NCBI RefSeq assembly: GCF_024746795.1
Contig: NZ_CP080524.1
Location: 2,706,001 to 2,770,000 of the forward strand
Direction: 5' to 3'
Length of the DNA: 64,000 nt
Origin: Mesorhizobium sp. AR10
GTDB lineage: Bacteria; Pseudomonadota; Alphaproteobacteria; Rhizobiales; Rhizobiaceae
In this document: positions 55,247 through 64,000 of the stretch, one piece after another
Layout: every line of letters begins with the position of its first letter
Numbering within the stretch: the stretch's first letter is position 1
The notes under the pieces: model-generated
Database searches by the model: none
Seen by the model: only the letters and a program-made list of their open reading frames with translations
Told to the model about the DNA's origin: nothing
Translations under genes and position numbers: made by a program

Positions 55247-56041
55247 ATGAGTGGTCAGAACAACAAGGGCACGGCGGTCGTCACCGGCGCCTCGTCGGGC
55301 ATCGGCGCCATCTATGCGGACCGGCTCGCCGGCCAGGGCTATGACCTAGTGCTGGTGGCGCGGCGCGCCGACCGGCTCGAAGAGCTGGCAGAGAAGCTGC
55401 GCTACGCGTACAGCCGCAAGGTCAGCGTGATCAGCGCCGATCTCGCCGACGACAACGACGTCCGCCGGGTCGAACAGGCGATCGCCACCGACGATAGCGT
55501 GACGCTGCTGGTCAACAATGCCGGCCTTGGCGGCGCGCCAGTGGTGGCTACCGCTGATGCCGATTTGGCCGAGCGTATGATCAAGGTCAATGTCGTGGCG
55601 CTGACCCGCCTGACTCGTGCAGTGCTGCCTCGCCTGATTGCGCGCAACCGCGGCGCCATCGTCAACATCGCCTCGGTGCTGGCCTTCGACACCTCGTTCG
55701 GCGGCATCTACAGCGGCACCAAAGCTTACGTCGTCAACTTCACCGAAGCCTTGCAACGCGAAGTCGCCGGCACCGACGTGAAGGTGCAGGTCGTGCTGCC
55801 GGGGGCGACCCGGACCGATTTCTGGGAGCTTGCCGGAAGCGATATCGACAAGCTGCCGCAGGAGATCGTGATGGATGCCGACGATCTGGTCGATGCGGCG
55901 CTTGTCGGCCTGGCCCGGGGCGAAGCCGTCACCGTGCCGGGGCTTGCCGATGTGGCCAAGCTGGACGCTTTCCTTGGCGCGCGGCAGGGCTTCTTCGGCA
56001 GCCTGCACGCCAGCAAGCCTGCCGCGCGCTACGCGGCGTGA
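55247..56041 (+). CDS. SDR family NAD(P)-dependent oxidoreductase
   Basis: A 264-residue classical SDR. Cofactor site TGASSGIGAIYADRLAGQGYDLVLVARRADRLEELA (basic residues after the second strand favour NADPH), NNAG in LLVNNAGLGGAPVV, catalytic Ser in NIASVLAFDTS and Tyr/Lys in YSGTKAYVVNF (YxxxK). AGAAGGAACAGG precedes the ATG. It is under a strong-looking promoter with MarR-type sites, so induction by an aromatic or oxidised compound is plausible. Confidence 0.92.
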   Translation: MSGQNNKGTAVVTGASSGIGAIYADRLAGQGYDLVLVARRADRLEELAEKLRYAYSRKVSVISADLADDNDVRRVEQAIATDDSVTLLVNNAGLGGAPVVATADADLAERMIKVNVVALTRLTRAVLPRLIARNRGAIVNIASVLAFDTSFGGIYSGTKAYVVNFTEALQREVAGTDVKVQVVLPGATRTDFWELAGSDIDKLPQEIVMDADDLVDAALVGLARGEAVTVPGLADVAKLDAFLGARQGFFGSLHASKPAARYAA

Positions 56042-56056
56042 TTACAGTGCGGGCGC

Positions 56057-56656
56057 CTAAGCCGACCGCCACATCGGAATGATCGAGGCGGCGAGCAGCA
56101 GGCCAAGGACGATGTTGAGCACCCGCCACTGCCGCTCGGTTCTAAGCAACCGGGCGAGCAGCGTGCCCGCCACGCACCACAGCGACAGCGACACAGCGGC
56201 AGCAAGACCAAACACCGTGCCGAGCAGCAGCGCGAGCTGCAGCGGTCCGTTGGCAAGTGCCGCAAACGATGCCGCTGCCCCCAGCCCCATCGCCCAGCCC
56301 TTGGGATTCATCCATTGCAGGCCGGCGCCGCCGAAAAAACTGTTCGGCCTAGCCATGGTCACGTCCATATTGGGCGGGCCGCTGCGGCCGATCTTCAGGG
56401 CGAGCCAGACCAGATAGAGCGATCCGGCCACCTTCATCGCCAGCTGCAGGGACGGGGCAGCCGCCAGCAGGCCGGCGAGCCCGGCAGCACCTGCGGCTGC
56501 CACCGTGGCCAGCCCGGCGGCACTGCCGGCCATCAGCGGGACCGAGCGGCGAAAGCCGAACTGCGCGCCCGACGCCGTCGACAAGGTCGTGGCCATGCCG
56601 GGCGTGGAGGTCGAGACGAGCGCAAACAGGACCAGGGGAAGGATGGCCTCAAACAT
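56057..56656 (-). CDS. LysE family translocator
   Basis: A 199-residue LysE/RhtB-type membrane exporter. It starts MFEAILPLVLFALVSTSTPGMATTLSTASGAQFGFRRSVPLMAGSAAGL (STPG in place of the usual TPGP), with GSLYLVWLALKIGRSG and GLQWMNPKGWAMGLGAAASFA, both family signatures. CAGGTAAC precedes the ATG. A longer frame to 56713 is unlikely since it runs into the divergent LysR leader. The substrate, usually an amino acid, is unknown. Confidence 0.88.
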   Translation of the reverse strand: MFEAILPLVLFALVSTSTPGMATTLSTASGAQFGFRRSVPLMAGSAAGLATVAAAGAAGLAGLLAAAPSLQLAMKVAGSLYLVWLALKIGRSGPPNMDVTMARPNSFFGGAGLQWMNPKGWAMGLGAAASFAALANGPLQLALLLGTVFGLAAAVSLSLWCVAGTLLARLLRTERQWRVLNIVLGLLLAASIIPMWRSA

Positions 56657-56743
56657 GCTGTTACCTGCATTTGGAACCCAGCATGCGGCGCCGTCAAACA
56701 TCAGTAAATGCAATGTTTGCGGTGTTTGGCATTAGAGATTATA

Positions 56744-57622
56744 ATGCCTAACATGATCCGCAATCTCGACACGGCCCTGATCCGGACCTTCGTCACCGTC
56801 GCCGACAAGGCCAGCATGACGGCGGCGGCAAACGCCCTGCATCTGACGCAAGGCGCCGTCAGCCAGCAGATCAAGCGGCTGGAGGAGGTTTTGGGCTGCA
56901 GCCTGTTCGAGCGCGATCGCCGCGGGCTGAGGCTGACCCGGTCCGGCGAGCGGCTGGTCGGCAAGGGCAAACGCCTGCTTGGCCTCAATGACGAGATCTG
57001 GACCGAGATGGCGGGCAATGCGGTTGCGGGTGAGGTGCGGCTCGGCGTGCCCTACGACCTCGTCGGCACCTTGCTGGCGCCGGTGTTGAAGGTCTATGCC
57101 GAAACCTATCCGCAGGTCGAGATTTCGCTTGTCTGCGCCTCGTCGCCGGAACTTGCTGCCGCGCTGGCGGCTGGAACCATAGACCTTGCCGTCATTGAGG
57201 AACGGGTCGGCGCGTCCGCCGGCGAATGCCTCGCCATCGACCGGCTTGTCTGGGTGGGCGCCAGGGGCGGTGTCGCCCGTTTGAAGCGGCCGTTGCCGGT
57301 TTCGATGGTCGCCGATACCTGCGCTTTCCGCCCAGCGGTGCTGTCGGCGCTCAACGAACATGGGCTGGAATGGCGCACCGTGTTCGAAAACGGCAACATC
57401 GACGCAACGATGGCAACGGTGCGCTCGGATCTGGCCGTCACCACCTGGCTGGCGTCGACCGTGCCTGCCGACCTCGACATTCTGGCTGCCGATGGTGAGC
57501 TGCCGGCCTTGCCGAATTTCTCGATCAATTTGCATCTGCCGAAACATGGCGTCGGGCCGGCCGCGCAGGAATTTGCGCGGTATATCCGGGATGGGTTGGC
57601 GCGAAGGGCTGTGGCGGCTTGA
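56744..57622 (+). CDS. LysR family transcriptional regulator
   Basis: A 292-residue LysR regulator: MPNMIRNLDTALIRTFVTVADKASMTAAANALHLTQGAVSQQIKRLEEVLGCSLFERDRRGLRLTRSGERLV, then a periplasmic-binding-like effector domain (VRLGVPYDLVGTLLAPVLKVYAETYPQVEISLVCASSPELAAALAAGTIDLAVIEE). It is divergent from the LysE-type exporter and probably activates it, as is usual for LysR/LysE pairs such as LysG-LysE. ATG 56753 is an alternative start. TGTTTGCGGTGTTTGGCA in the gap may be its site. Confidence 0.9.
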   Translation: MPNMIRNLDTALIRTFVTVADKASMTAAANALHLTQGAVSQQIKRLEEVLGCSLFERDRRGLRLTRSGERLVGKGKRLLGLNDEIWTEMAGNAVAGEVRLGVPYDLVGTLLAPVLKVYAETYPQVEISLVCASSPELAAALAAGTIDLAVIEERVGASAGECLAIDRLVWVGARGGVARLKRPLPVSMVADTCAFRPAVLSALNEHGLEWRTVFENGNIDATMATVRSDLAVTTWLASTVPADLDILAADGELPALPNFSINLHLPKHGVGPAAQEFARYIRDGLARRAVAA

Positions 57623-57626
57623 GGGT

Positions 57627-57796
57627 GCGCCCCTTCTCCCCGTCACTATACGGGGAGAAGGTGCCGGCAGGCGGATGAGGGGCGGCACGAACCGATCCGT
57701 TTTCAGATCCACAGACGTTTCGTCCAATTGGCGAGGTCAGCGCTGCCCCTCATTGCCCTGCCGGGCATTTCTCCCGTATAGTGACTGGGAGAAATA
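57627..57796. repeat. RIME-like palindromic intergenic element, copy B
   Basis: This is an inverted copy of the element at 17643. The left module has TTCTCCCCGTCACTATACGG then GGTGCCGGCAGGCGGATG; the right has GCTGCCCCTCATTGCCCTGC then CTCCCGTATAGTGACTGGGAG. About 65 bases of unrelated sequence lie between. It lies between the LysR stop and the DHFR-like stop, where hairpins could end both transcripts. Confidence 0.8.
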
Positions 57797-57801
57797 ACCA
57801 C

Positions 57802-58452
57802 TCACTTCCAGGTCTTGCGCCGCTCGAGTTCGGCGGCGGACGGCTCTTGCGTGGCGAACGACCCGACCTCTACCTCGCCGCCGCGCTCATAAGTCGCCAT
57901 AATGACGCCGGTGGTCGATGCCTGCGACTTGACAAGCTTGAAGGCGGCCGGCATCGCGCCATCGCCGAACAGCCGCTTGCCCTTGCCCAGCAACAGCGGG
58001 AAGATCATCAGCCGGATCTCGTCGATCAGCCCGTTGGCCAGCAAGGTCTGGATCAGCTCGCTCGAACCCTGGATGAGCAGATCAGGTCCATCCTCCTGCT
58101 TGAGGCGACGCAACGTCGCGACGATATCGTCCCCAAGCCATTGCGTGTTCTGCCAGGTCAGGCTGTCCGGCCGGTGCGTTGCCACATATTTGGTCGCAGG
58201 GTTGAAGGCATCTGCGATCGGATCTTTCTGATACGGCCAGTACGCGGCGAAGATGTCGTAGGTTCTGCGGCCGAGCAGCAGGGCGAAGGGTTTGGAGAAG
58301 AGTTCATCCATTGCCACGCCCGCCACCTCGTCAAAGTAATGGAATGTCCAGCCGCCGAACTTGAAGCCGCCAACCGGATCCTCTTCCGGACCGCCCGGCG
58401 CCTGCATGACGCCGTCAAGGCTGACGAAGGTGGCGGCGATGATCTTTCGCAT
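57802..58452 (-). CDS. Dihydrofolate reductase family protein (RibD C-terminal type)
   Basis: A 216-residue NADPH-binding protein of the DHFR/RibD-C fold: MRKIIAATFVSLDGVMQAPGGPEEDPVGGFKFGGWTFHYFDEVAG, FALLLGRRTYDIFAAYWPYQK, LIQGSSELIQTLLANGLIDEIRLMIFPLLLGKGKRLFGDG. The LLGRRTYD and QGSSEL cofactor segments are canonical. These stand-alone proteins are reductases of unknown substrate and are distinct from FolA. The ribosome site GGGAGCAG precedes the ATG. Confidence 0.88.
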   Translation of the reverse strand: MRKIIAATFVSLDGVMQAPGGPEEDPVGGFKFGGWTFHYFDEVAGVAMDELFSKPFALLLGRRTYDIFAAYWPYQKDPIADAFNPATKYVATHRPDSLTWQNTQWLGDDIVATLRRLKQEDGPDLLIQGSSELIQTLLANGLIDEIRLMIFPLLLGKGKRLFGDGAMPAAFKLVKSQASTTGVIMATYERGGEVEVGSFATQEPSAAELERRKTWK

Positions 58453-58595
58453 TGAACTGCTCCCTTTTCATGATCCGCGCCATAGCGGCCGGATTTCGGC
58501 CAAAGGACGGATGGGCGGACGCCTGTCCGACAGCGGCCGGAAAATTTTCCGAGATCCGGCCAGTGCTGGCGGCAAGCACAGGGGCCTTGGCGATC

Positions 58596-59435
58596 TCATT
58601 GCGGCCGCCCGCCAACACTCCGCGACGAGAACCAGACCTCGCCGAAAATGGCGGTGGCGGTGCGGTCTGGCGCCTTGTCTGCCGTCAGCCAGATCGAGCG
58701 GCTGCGCGCTGCCTGTCCGCGGTCGGGGATTTTCGCCGCCGGGCTTGCCACCGAGGCGCCGATGCAAGGGATGAACCACGAGCGCATGAATGGATCGCAG
58801 GCAAAACCCTGTTCGGTACGGGCCACAAGCACCGCCAAACCGACGCGCTCGGCAGGGCGCCACGGGAAGACCATGCGGCCGCTCGGCTTCAATGCCTTCA
58901 GCCACCCAGCCGGCGGTGCGGCGACGCCGGCATTGACATAGATGATATCGGATGGCGGCAGGCCGGCTGTGACCGCGTCACCGTGGATGACGGTCACATT
59001 GCCATAGGCTTCGAGATTCCTTTTCGCGCGGGCAGCAAGATCGACCTCCAGTTCGAACGCGGCAACAGTGCCGCCGGGCGACACCAGCCGCGCCAGCAAG
59101 GCGGTATAATAGCCGGTTCCGGCGCCGACATGGGTGACGGCCTCACCGGGCTTAGGCGCGATCTTGCCGATCCACATGGCGTGCAGGAGTGGCTCGCCAT
59201 TGTTGATGCCCTTGTCGGCGTCGAGCGCCACCAGCACATCCTGATAGATGTGGATCGGGTCGGCGCTCGGCGTTTCGACCCTGCCATTGCCGGCGATGAC
59301 CGTCCACGGTCCGGGGCCGAGAAAGGCCTCGCGCGGCACCGCGGCGAAAGCCGCTTCGAGACGGGGGTCGGCCGCGCCGGCATTGGCTGCCATCAGCCGC
59401 GCATAAAAACGACGCGCATCCGTGAGCCTGGTCAT
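58596..59435 (-). CDS. Protein-L-isoaspartate O-methyltransferase-like SAM methyltransferase
   Basis: A 279-residue class I SAM-dependent methyltransferase with PCMT-type layout: AFAAVPREAFLGPGPW, LVALDADKGINNGEPLLHAMWIGKIAPKPGEAVTHVGAGTGYYTALLARLVSPGGTVAAFELEVDLAARAKRNL (motif I VGAGTGYYT), VTVIHGDAVTAGLPPSDIIYVNAGVAAPPAGWLKALKPSGRMVFPW. The C-terminal ~80 residues are an extension. True PCMT carries SxP/HM motifs that are only partly kept (INNGEPLLHAMWIG), so the acceptor may differ. Confidence 0.82.
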   Translation of the reverse strand: MTRLTDARRFYARLMAANAGAADPRLEAAFAAVPREAFLGPGPWTVIAGNGRVETPSADPIHIYQDVLVALDADKGINNGEPLLHAMWIGKIAPKPGEAVTHVGAGTGYYTALLARLVSPGGTVAAFELEVDLAARAKRNLEAYGNVTVIHGDAVTAGLPPSDIIYVNAGVAAPPAGWLKALKPSGRMVFPWRPAERVGLAVLVARTEQGFACDPFMRSWFIPCIGASVASPAAKIPDRGQAARSRSIWLTADKAPDRTATAIFGEVWFSSRSVGGRPQ

Positions 59436-59493
59436 GGCATCAAGATAGCGCGGACTGTCGATTTGTCGCGCCGGTTTTGGCTGCCTGCCTTGC

Positions 59494-60861
59494 TCAGCCG
59501 ACGCCGAAGACGGTGTCGTAGAGAAGCTTGAAGTTGAGCACCAGGATGATGGCGGCGACCACCCAGGCGAGTGCTGCGACGCTGCGCGGGATGGCGAGAT
59601 TGCCCATCTTCTTCTTGTCGGAGACGAACTGCACCAGCGGGATGACCGCGAAAGGGAGCTGCATCGACAGGATCACCTGGCTGAAGACGAGGAGCTGGCC
59701 GGTACCCTTCTCGCCATAAAGCGCGGTGACGATCACCACTGGAACGATGGCGATGCCGCGCGTCAGCAGGCGGCGCGCCCATTGCGGGATGCGCAGGCGC
59801 AGGAAACCTTCCATGACGATCTGTCCGGCGAGCGTCGCCGTCACCGTCGAGTTCAGCCCGGACGCCAGCAGCGCCACGGCAAACAGGGTGGAGGCGATGC
59901 CGAGGCCGAGCAGCGGCGACAGCAGCTCGAAGGCCTGGCCGATCTCGGCGACGTCCTGATGGCCGGTGCCATGGAAGGCCACTGCCGAAACGATCAGGAT
60001 GGAGGCGTTGATGAACAGGGCCAGCATCAGGGCGATGGTCGAGTCGGTGGTTGCCCATTTGATGGCGTCGCGCTTGCCCTTCTCGGTGCGCGGATAGGCG
60101 CGGGTCTGCACGATCGAGGAGTGCAGGTAGAGATTGTGCGGCATGACCGTGGCGCCGATGATGCCGATGGCGATGTAGAGCATCGCCGGGTTGGTGACGA
60201 TTTCCGACGACGGCACGAACATGGCGTGGAGGATCGAGCCAACCGGAGGGGAGGCGGCAAAGATCTGGATGGCGAAGCAGCCGAAGATGATGATCAAGAG
60301 CGCGATGACGAAGGCTTCGAGGAAGCGAAAGCCCTTGTTCATGAGGAGAAGCAGCAGGAAGGCGTCGAGCGCGGTGATGATGGCGCCGCCGATCAGTGGA
60401 ATGCCGAACAGCAGCTGCAGTGCAATCGCCGTGCCGATGACCTCAGCCAGGTCGCAAGCGATGATGGCCAGTTCGCAGGCGATCCACAGCATGAAATTGA
60501 CCGGCCGCGGGTAATAGGCGCGGCAGGCCTGGGCGAGGTCGCGGCCGGTGGCGATGCCGAGCCTGGCGGCGAGCGCCTGCAGCAGGATCGCCATCAGGTT
60601 CGACAGCAAGATGATGAACAGCAGCGTGTAGCCGAACTGGGCGCCGCCGGCGAGATCGGTCGCCCAGTTGCCCGGATCCATATAGCCGACCGAGACCATG
60701 TAGCCGGGGCCCATGAAGGCGAACAGGCGGCGAAACCAGACCCCGGATTGCGGCACCGCGATGGAGGAATTGACTTCGCGCAAGCTGGGCTGGTCGTCCT
60801 CCTCCGGCCGGGCAAATCGCCACGTGGACCGGGATTCTACGGTGGCTTCGGCGTCTGACAT
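59494..60861 (-). CDS. mntH: NRAMP-type Mn2+/divalent metal transporter
   Basis: A 455-residue NRAMP family importer with about 11 membrane helices that brings in Mn2+ (and Fe2+) with protons. The metal-site motifs are DPGNWATD in helix 1 ([30 protein letters not shown]) and [23 protein letters not shown] in helix 6. A ~45-residue hydrophilic N-terminus precedes helix 1. It is divergent from mntR with candidate MntR boxes between, so it should be repressed by Mn2+-bound MntR. Confidence 0.95.
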   Translation of the reverse strand: MSDAEATVESRSTWRFARPEEDDQPSLREVNSSIAVPQSGVWFRRLFAFMGPGYMVSVGYMDPGNWATDLAGGAQFGYTLLFIILLSNLMAILLQALAARLGIATGRDLAQACRAYYPRPVNFMLWIACELAIIACDLAEVIGTAIALQLLFGIPLIGGAIITALDAFLLLLLMNKGFRFLEAFVIALLIIIFGCFAIQIFAASPPVGSILHAMFVPSSEIVTNPAMLYIAIGIIGATVMPHNLYLHSSIVQTRAYPRTEKGKRDAIKWATTDSTIALMLALFINASILIVSAVAFHGTGHQDVAEIGQAFELLSPLLGLGIASTLFAVALLASGLNSTVTATLAGQIVMEGFLRLRIPQWARRLLTRGIAIVPVVIVTALYGEKGTGQLLVFSQVILSMQLPFAVIPLVQFVSDKKKMGNLAIPRSVAALAWVVAAIILVLNFKLLYDTVFGVG

Positions 60862-60902
60862 GGAGGCTTTCCGCTGGAAGGGGGCGATGCTGTCACCTAT
60901 TT

Positions 60903-60937
60903 ATGTTAGGGCTCAACATTATGCAATATGCTATGTT
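60903..60937. promoter_or_regulatory. Candidate MntR-binding region between mntH and mntR
   Basis: The mntH leader contains ATGTT-N7-AACAT (60903-60919) followed by AACAT...GCTATGTT (60915-60937). The GCTATGTT half equals one arm of the known enteric MntR box AACATAGC-N-GCTATGTT (established knowledge); the left arm is imperfect. The region is A+T-rich and 41-75 bases before the mntH start, where a repressor site is expected. Confidence 0.5.
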
Positions 60938-61105
60938 TTATTGTTTATGCTTTCTGATGGCATATCCGCCGGGATGGCAATGGACGATCCGTAGCGCCGG
61001 TTGCGCCTGCCGTGGAATACAAATAAACGGCCAGGATAATGAAAGCCCGTGCTATGAATGCAAAGGGTTGATTCAATCTGCCGAAAACCTTGGGAGGAGC
61101 GCGTA

Positions 61106-61561
61106 TTGGCGCTGAAGAACAGACCGGTTCCTCGAGAAAAGCCGCTGCCAGATGCCGACGTGCATTCGGAGGGCTTTCGGCAGACGCGTGAAGCGCGCCG
61201 CAGTGCGCTGGTCGAGGACTATGTCGAGCTCATCGCCGACTTGATCGAGGATGGCAATGAAGCGCGCCAGGTCGATATCGCGGCTCGGCTCGGCGTCGCC
61301 CAACCGACCGTGGCCAAGATGCTGACGCGGCTGTGCGCCGATGGGCTGGTGTCCAGAAAGCCTTATCGTGGCGTGTTCCTGACCGATACCGGCCGCAAGG
61401 TGGCGGAAGAAAGCCGCATTCGCCACCAGACCGTGGAAGCTTTCCTGCGCTCGCTCGGCGTCAGCGCCGAGACGGCGCGCATCGATGCCGAGGGCATCGA
61501 GCATCATGTCAGCGCCGAGACGCTCGACGCCTTTCGCAAGGCGATGACCGCGACACGCTGA
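61106..61561 (+). CDS. mntR: Manganese-binding transcriptional regulator MntR (DtxR family)
   Basis: A 151-residue DtxR-type repressor: [124 protein letters not shown]. The winged helix is [13 protein letters not shown], and metal ligands are expected in the [10 protein letters not shown] helix and [11 protein letters not shown]. The start is the TTG at 61106 because GGGAGGAG lies six bases upstream; an ATG at 61058 gives a longer form lacking a site. It is divergent from mntH. Confidence 0.88.
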   Translation: MALKNRPVPREKPLPDADVHSEGFRQTREARRSALVEDYVELIADLIEDGNEARQVDIAARLGVAQPTVAKMLTRLCADGLVSRKPYRGVFLTDTGRKVAEESRIRHQTVEAFLRSLGVSAETARIDAEGIEHHVSAETLDAFRKAMTATR

Positions 61562-61662
61562 TTTCCTGTTTCGCCACCTCTCCGGGAGCCGACAAGCGGA
61601 ACCGCCGCACCGCCGATGCGTTTGATATCACGCCGCGCGATTGGCGCGAGGCCTAGGAGGAT

Positions 61663-61854
61663 ATGATGGGCGTTGAACAGGCACCGACCGCGAAAGGCAA
61701 GCAGGCGGCAAAGGGATTGAGGCAAGCAGCGGCGAAGGACGAGCGCAAGACGGAAGCAGAAACCGGCCACCCGCTGAAAAAGGGTGCTGCCCGCTTCGAG
61801 GAGCGCTCGAAAAGCTCGGACGGCAAGAGCGCCGGCGCTAAGCAGAAGAGCTGA
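61663..61854 (+). CDS. Small lysine-rich disordered protein
   Basis: A 62- or 63-residue protein, MMGVEQAPTAKGKQAAKGLRQAAAKDERKTEAETGHPLKKGAARFEERSKSSDGKSAGAKQKS. It is rich in Lys, Ala and Glu, without aromatic core, so it is probably disordered or nucleic-acid binding. TAGGAGGAT is an excellent ribosome site; its spacing favours the second ATG (61666). It lies 101 bp after mntR on the same strand. No function is assigned. Confidence 0.65.
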   Translation: MMGVEQAPTAKGKQAAKGLRQAAAKDERKTEAETGHPLKKGAARFEERSKSSDGKSAGAKQKS

Positions 61855-61875
61855 CCGGGGCGGCAAACCGGCCTC

Positions 61876-63945
61876 TCATTCCTGGGTATCCTGAACCCAG
61901 CTGCGCGGATGGCCGTCGACGCGGAACTGGAAGATGAAGTACGGCGGGATGCAGGTGCCCTTGCCGGGCTTTGCCTCGACCAAATCCTCGTAGCCGGCGG
62001 TGCAGATATAGTCTTCACGGCAGGGATGCGTCTTGTCGCAGGCGCGCAAGCCGGCGGTCTTGGTGAATTCCTTGGTGCAGAATTTGTGGTCCTTGCCGGA
62101 GGCGATGCAGTCGTTGAAGCCGGTCTTGGCAAGCCGTCCGCAACTTGCCTCGTCAGGCAGTTTTTCGCAGCTCGCCTTGCGCAGCATGCCACCCGGAAAG
62201 CCGCCGGTCTTCTGCTCGGGATTGTCATAGCGCTGGCGTGCGGCGCCATAGCCGGCCAGCTTTACCGGCGGTTTCTTGTCCCGCGCCGGGTCGATGCCGC
62301 AGGCCTTTGCAGTCGCCGGTGAGAGGCGGCAATATTTGTCGTCGCCCCATTTCGACATCCTTATCTCGCCGAACTCCACGGGGTCGCCGACCGCGGTTCC
62401 TGCTTCGCTGACGCATGTGCCGAAGCCCGGATGGATGGCGCTTTCGTGCACGCCGGCGCAGCGCAGGCCTTCGCTGCAGCTCCAGTCCTTGAAACTGGCA
62501 TCGTCGCCGCGATAGCAGATCGAGCCCCAGCCATTGTAGAGATCGGTGCCTTTGAGCGCCTGGGCATATTTCTCGTCCGGGCGGGCGGCGAAGCCGCGCG
62601 AGAAATCCGGGTGCCCGCCGGCGGCGAATTCCTCGACGATGGCGCGGCGGCGCGGCAGGTCGGCGAAGAACACCGCCGAACCCGGCACGAAGACCGCATT
62701 GCGGCGTGGCTCGCTTGCCGGGTCGGCGCCGGTGTAGTGGAAGCCGGCGATGCCGTGCGTCTGGTGGCAGCCGGTGCAGCTCATCTCGTTGAGGCGCAGA
62801 TTGAACCCGGCCGCCGATTTCATGCTGTTCAGCGTGTTGCCCCTGGCGACATAGTCCTTCAGCGCCTTGTCGACGGCATCGTCGTCGAGCAGCCCGTAGG
62901 CGATGTTGTTCTGCGACCGGCTCATGCCGCCCGGCGCCACCGAGACGGCGCTGGTCGCCACAAATTTCTCGTCGATGACCAGCCGGCCGCGGTCCAGGTC
63001 GTAGATGTTGCGGTCGGTGAGCAGCCATTTTGCGAAAGCTTGCCTGTCGGCCAGCACGGTGTTCCTGTCGATCTGGTTTTCCATCTTCGATTCCTGGAAG
63101 GTGGCAGTCGCCGGATCCCATTTGAAGATTTTGAGCAGATATTCGGCATGGCCGCCGAAATCGCGGCGGCTCGAGGCCGAGAGGCGCAGAACCTGCATGT
63201 TGAGCTCGAGCCGCATGATCTGCGAGGAGTTCAGCATGGCGCCGGACAGCGGGCCTTCGCCCGAGCGTAGCCATGCTGCGAGTTGTTGGGGCTCAAGGTC
63301 TTTCTGCCCCGCGGCAAGCCAGCGTTTAGCGACGTCGGCGCAAGACACATCCGTCGCGCGCGGCAAGTCCTTCGAGGCGCGGGCCTGCGCCTGCGTGGGT
63401 TTGGCGTTGAACACCAGACTCATTGTCAGCGGCAGGCGCGAGGAAATGCGCTGGCCTGCCTTTCCCTTGGCTGGCTTTTCCTCGACCGAATAGTGGAAGC
63501 GGTAGATCAGCCTGATCTCGCCGCATTCGGTGTGGCCGAGATAGCCGCGATCCATGCGGTTGACGACGCCGGTCAGATCCAGCGTGGAGCCGTCATCATC
63601 GATGTATTTCGGATTGAATTTCTGGCTGGTGTCCTTCGACTTCGCCATGGCCGCGACATACGGATCGGGACTGTTTTTCGGCTCGTCGGCGATCTGCTGC
63701 TTGACGGTGTCGCGCACCGTGGCCAGCGCCGGCACCGAAAACAGGCCGCGATTGTCGACGTCGCGGGTGAGACCGAGTGCGGGTCCGAGCAGGCGGCTGA
63801 TCGAGAGGCCGCCACGCTCGAGCGCCTGCAATGTCTCGGGCTCGGTGACGGCAACGCTGGAATCAAGCGTGACGGCGCGGGCCGTCTCGGTGCCGAGACA
63901 AGTCAATGCCGCCAGCAACAGCAGGAATTGGCCGATCGTCCGCAA
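61876..63945 (-). CDS. Large secreted protein with one CxxCH heme motif and Cys-rich C-terminus
   Basis: A 689-residue exported protein I cannot assign to a named family. A signal peptide (MRTIGQFLLLLAALTCLGTETARA) is followed by a large domain; a single c-type heme motif lies mid-protein in MSCTGCHQTHGIAGFH. The C-terminal ~220 residues carry about 17 cysteines in short modules (ICYRG, CSEGLRCAGV, CGIDP, CEKLPDEASC, CRED-YIC, GTCIPPYF), like a disulphide-rich secreted domain. Heme attachment would need the Ccm system in the periplasm. It ends the window; 55 bases upstream show nothing. Confidence 0.8.
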   Translation of the reverse strand: MRTIGQFLLLLAALTCLGTETARAVTLDSSVAVTEPETLQALERGGLSISRLLGPALGLTRDVDNRGLFSVPALATVRDTVKQQIADEPKNSPDPYVAAMAKSKDTSQKFNPKYIDDDGSTLDLTGVVNRMDRGYLGHTECGEIRLIYRFHYSVEEKPAKGKAGQRISSRLPLTMSLVFNAKPTQAQARASKDLPRATDVSCADVAKRWLAAGQKDLEPQQLAAWLRSGEGPLSGAMLNSSQIMRLELNMQVLRLSASSRRDFGGHAEYLLKIFKWDPATATFQESKMENQIDRNTVLADRQAFAKWLLTDRNIYDLDRGRLVIDEKFVATSAVSVAPGGMSRSQNNIAYGLLDDDAVDKALKDYVARGNTLNSMKSAAGFNLRLNEMSCTGCHQTHGIAGFHYTGADPASEPRRNAVFVPGSAVFFADLPRRRAIVEEFAAGGHPDFSRGFAARPDEKYAQALKGTDLYNGWGSICYRGDDASFKDWSCSEGLRCAGVHESAIHPGFGTCVSEAGTAVGDPVEFGEIRMSKWGDDKYCRLSPATAKACGIDPARDKKPPVKLAGYGAARQRYDNPEQKTGGFPGGMLRKASCEKLPDEASCGRLAKTGFNDCIASGKDHKFCTKEFTKTAGLRACDKTHPCREDYICTAGYEDLVEAKPGKGTCIPPYFIFQFRVDGHPRSWVQDTQE

Positions 63946-64000
63946 GCGCCCCTCGCATTTTTTGCTCGTGTCAGATGGTACAGGCCTTGCTTCGTCTCGG

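Noticed and set aside
59782..60858. 358-codon open frame on the + strand
   Set aside because: It is the antisense of mntH and consists of charged low-complexity sequence.

Overview
The window is G+C-rich (a sampled carB row is 38 G/C in 60) chromosomal DNA from an alphaproteobacterium of the Rhizobiales, most like Mesorhizobium. This rests on the trxB-lsrB gene pair, a zeta-type F1-ATPase inhibitor (DUF1476), two extensin-family secreted proteins, rhizobial-type aspartate aminotransferase and CarB, and RIME-like intergenic palindromes. The assignment is inference from gene content. No rRNA, tRNA, CRISPR array, prophage, insertion sequence or symbiosis gene was seen.

Layout. 1-11.3 kb is accessory metabolism: a cut-off enolase-superfamily enzyme coupled to a frameshifted GMC oxidoreductase, a YciA-type thioesterase, two HxlR regulators each divergent from a redox enzyme, and a 959-residue winged-helix/STAND regulator followed by a Tat-exported epoxide hydrolase and a VOC protein. 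11.4-17.6 kb holds envelope genes (CNNM/CorC-type protein, LssY-C protein, two extensin-like proteins, a TPR protein) and greA. 17.8-24.4 kb carries a complete ADP-heptose and inner-core LPS set in two divergent units: hldD-waaF-waaC and (lysE-like)-hldE-gmhA-gmhB. 24.4-29.7 kb has a frameshifted AraC regulator, an SDR, Lrp, trxB and lsrB.

The non-coding stretch 29.7-30.5 kb appears to encode two structured small RNAs. The first has an anti-Shine-Dalgarno hairpin loop and a LysR-type box upstream, and resembles the AbcR RNAs that lie beside lsrB/vtlR in related genomes. 30.5-45.9 kb is mixed housekeeping and accessory DNA: an EF-G-like GTPase, aatA, a translationally coupled EAL pair, a GST, a toxin-antitoxin pair with an iteron-like operator, cspA, ogt, a lytic transglycosylase, cupins, and RidA. 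A small lower-G+C insert (45.9-47.1 kb) with two unknown genes precedes carB. An 8-bp tandem array with G-quadruplex spacing lies upstream of carB. 51-61.6 kb holds several regulator/target pairs (ArsR/MFS, MarR/SDR, LysR/LysE, MntR/MntH). The window ends with a 689-residue secreted protein that has one CxxCH heme motif.

Three genes (GMC oxidoreductase, FMN reductase, AraC regulator) each look intact except for one extra base. They are either recent pseudogenes or assembly errors. The divergent regulator/enzyme pairs, several with palindromic sites between them, are the main regulatory theme. The lsrB-sRNA interval is the most promising place for something new.
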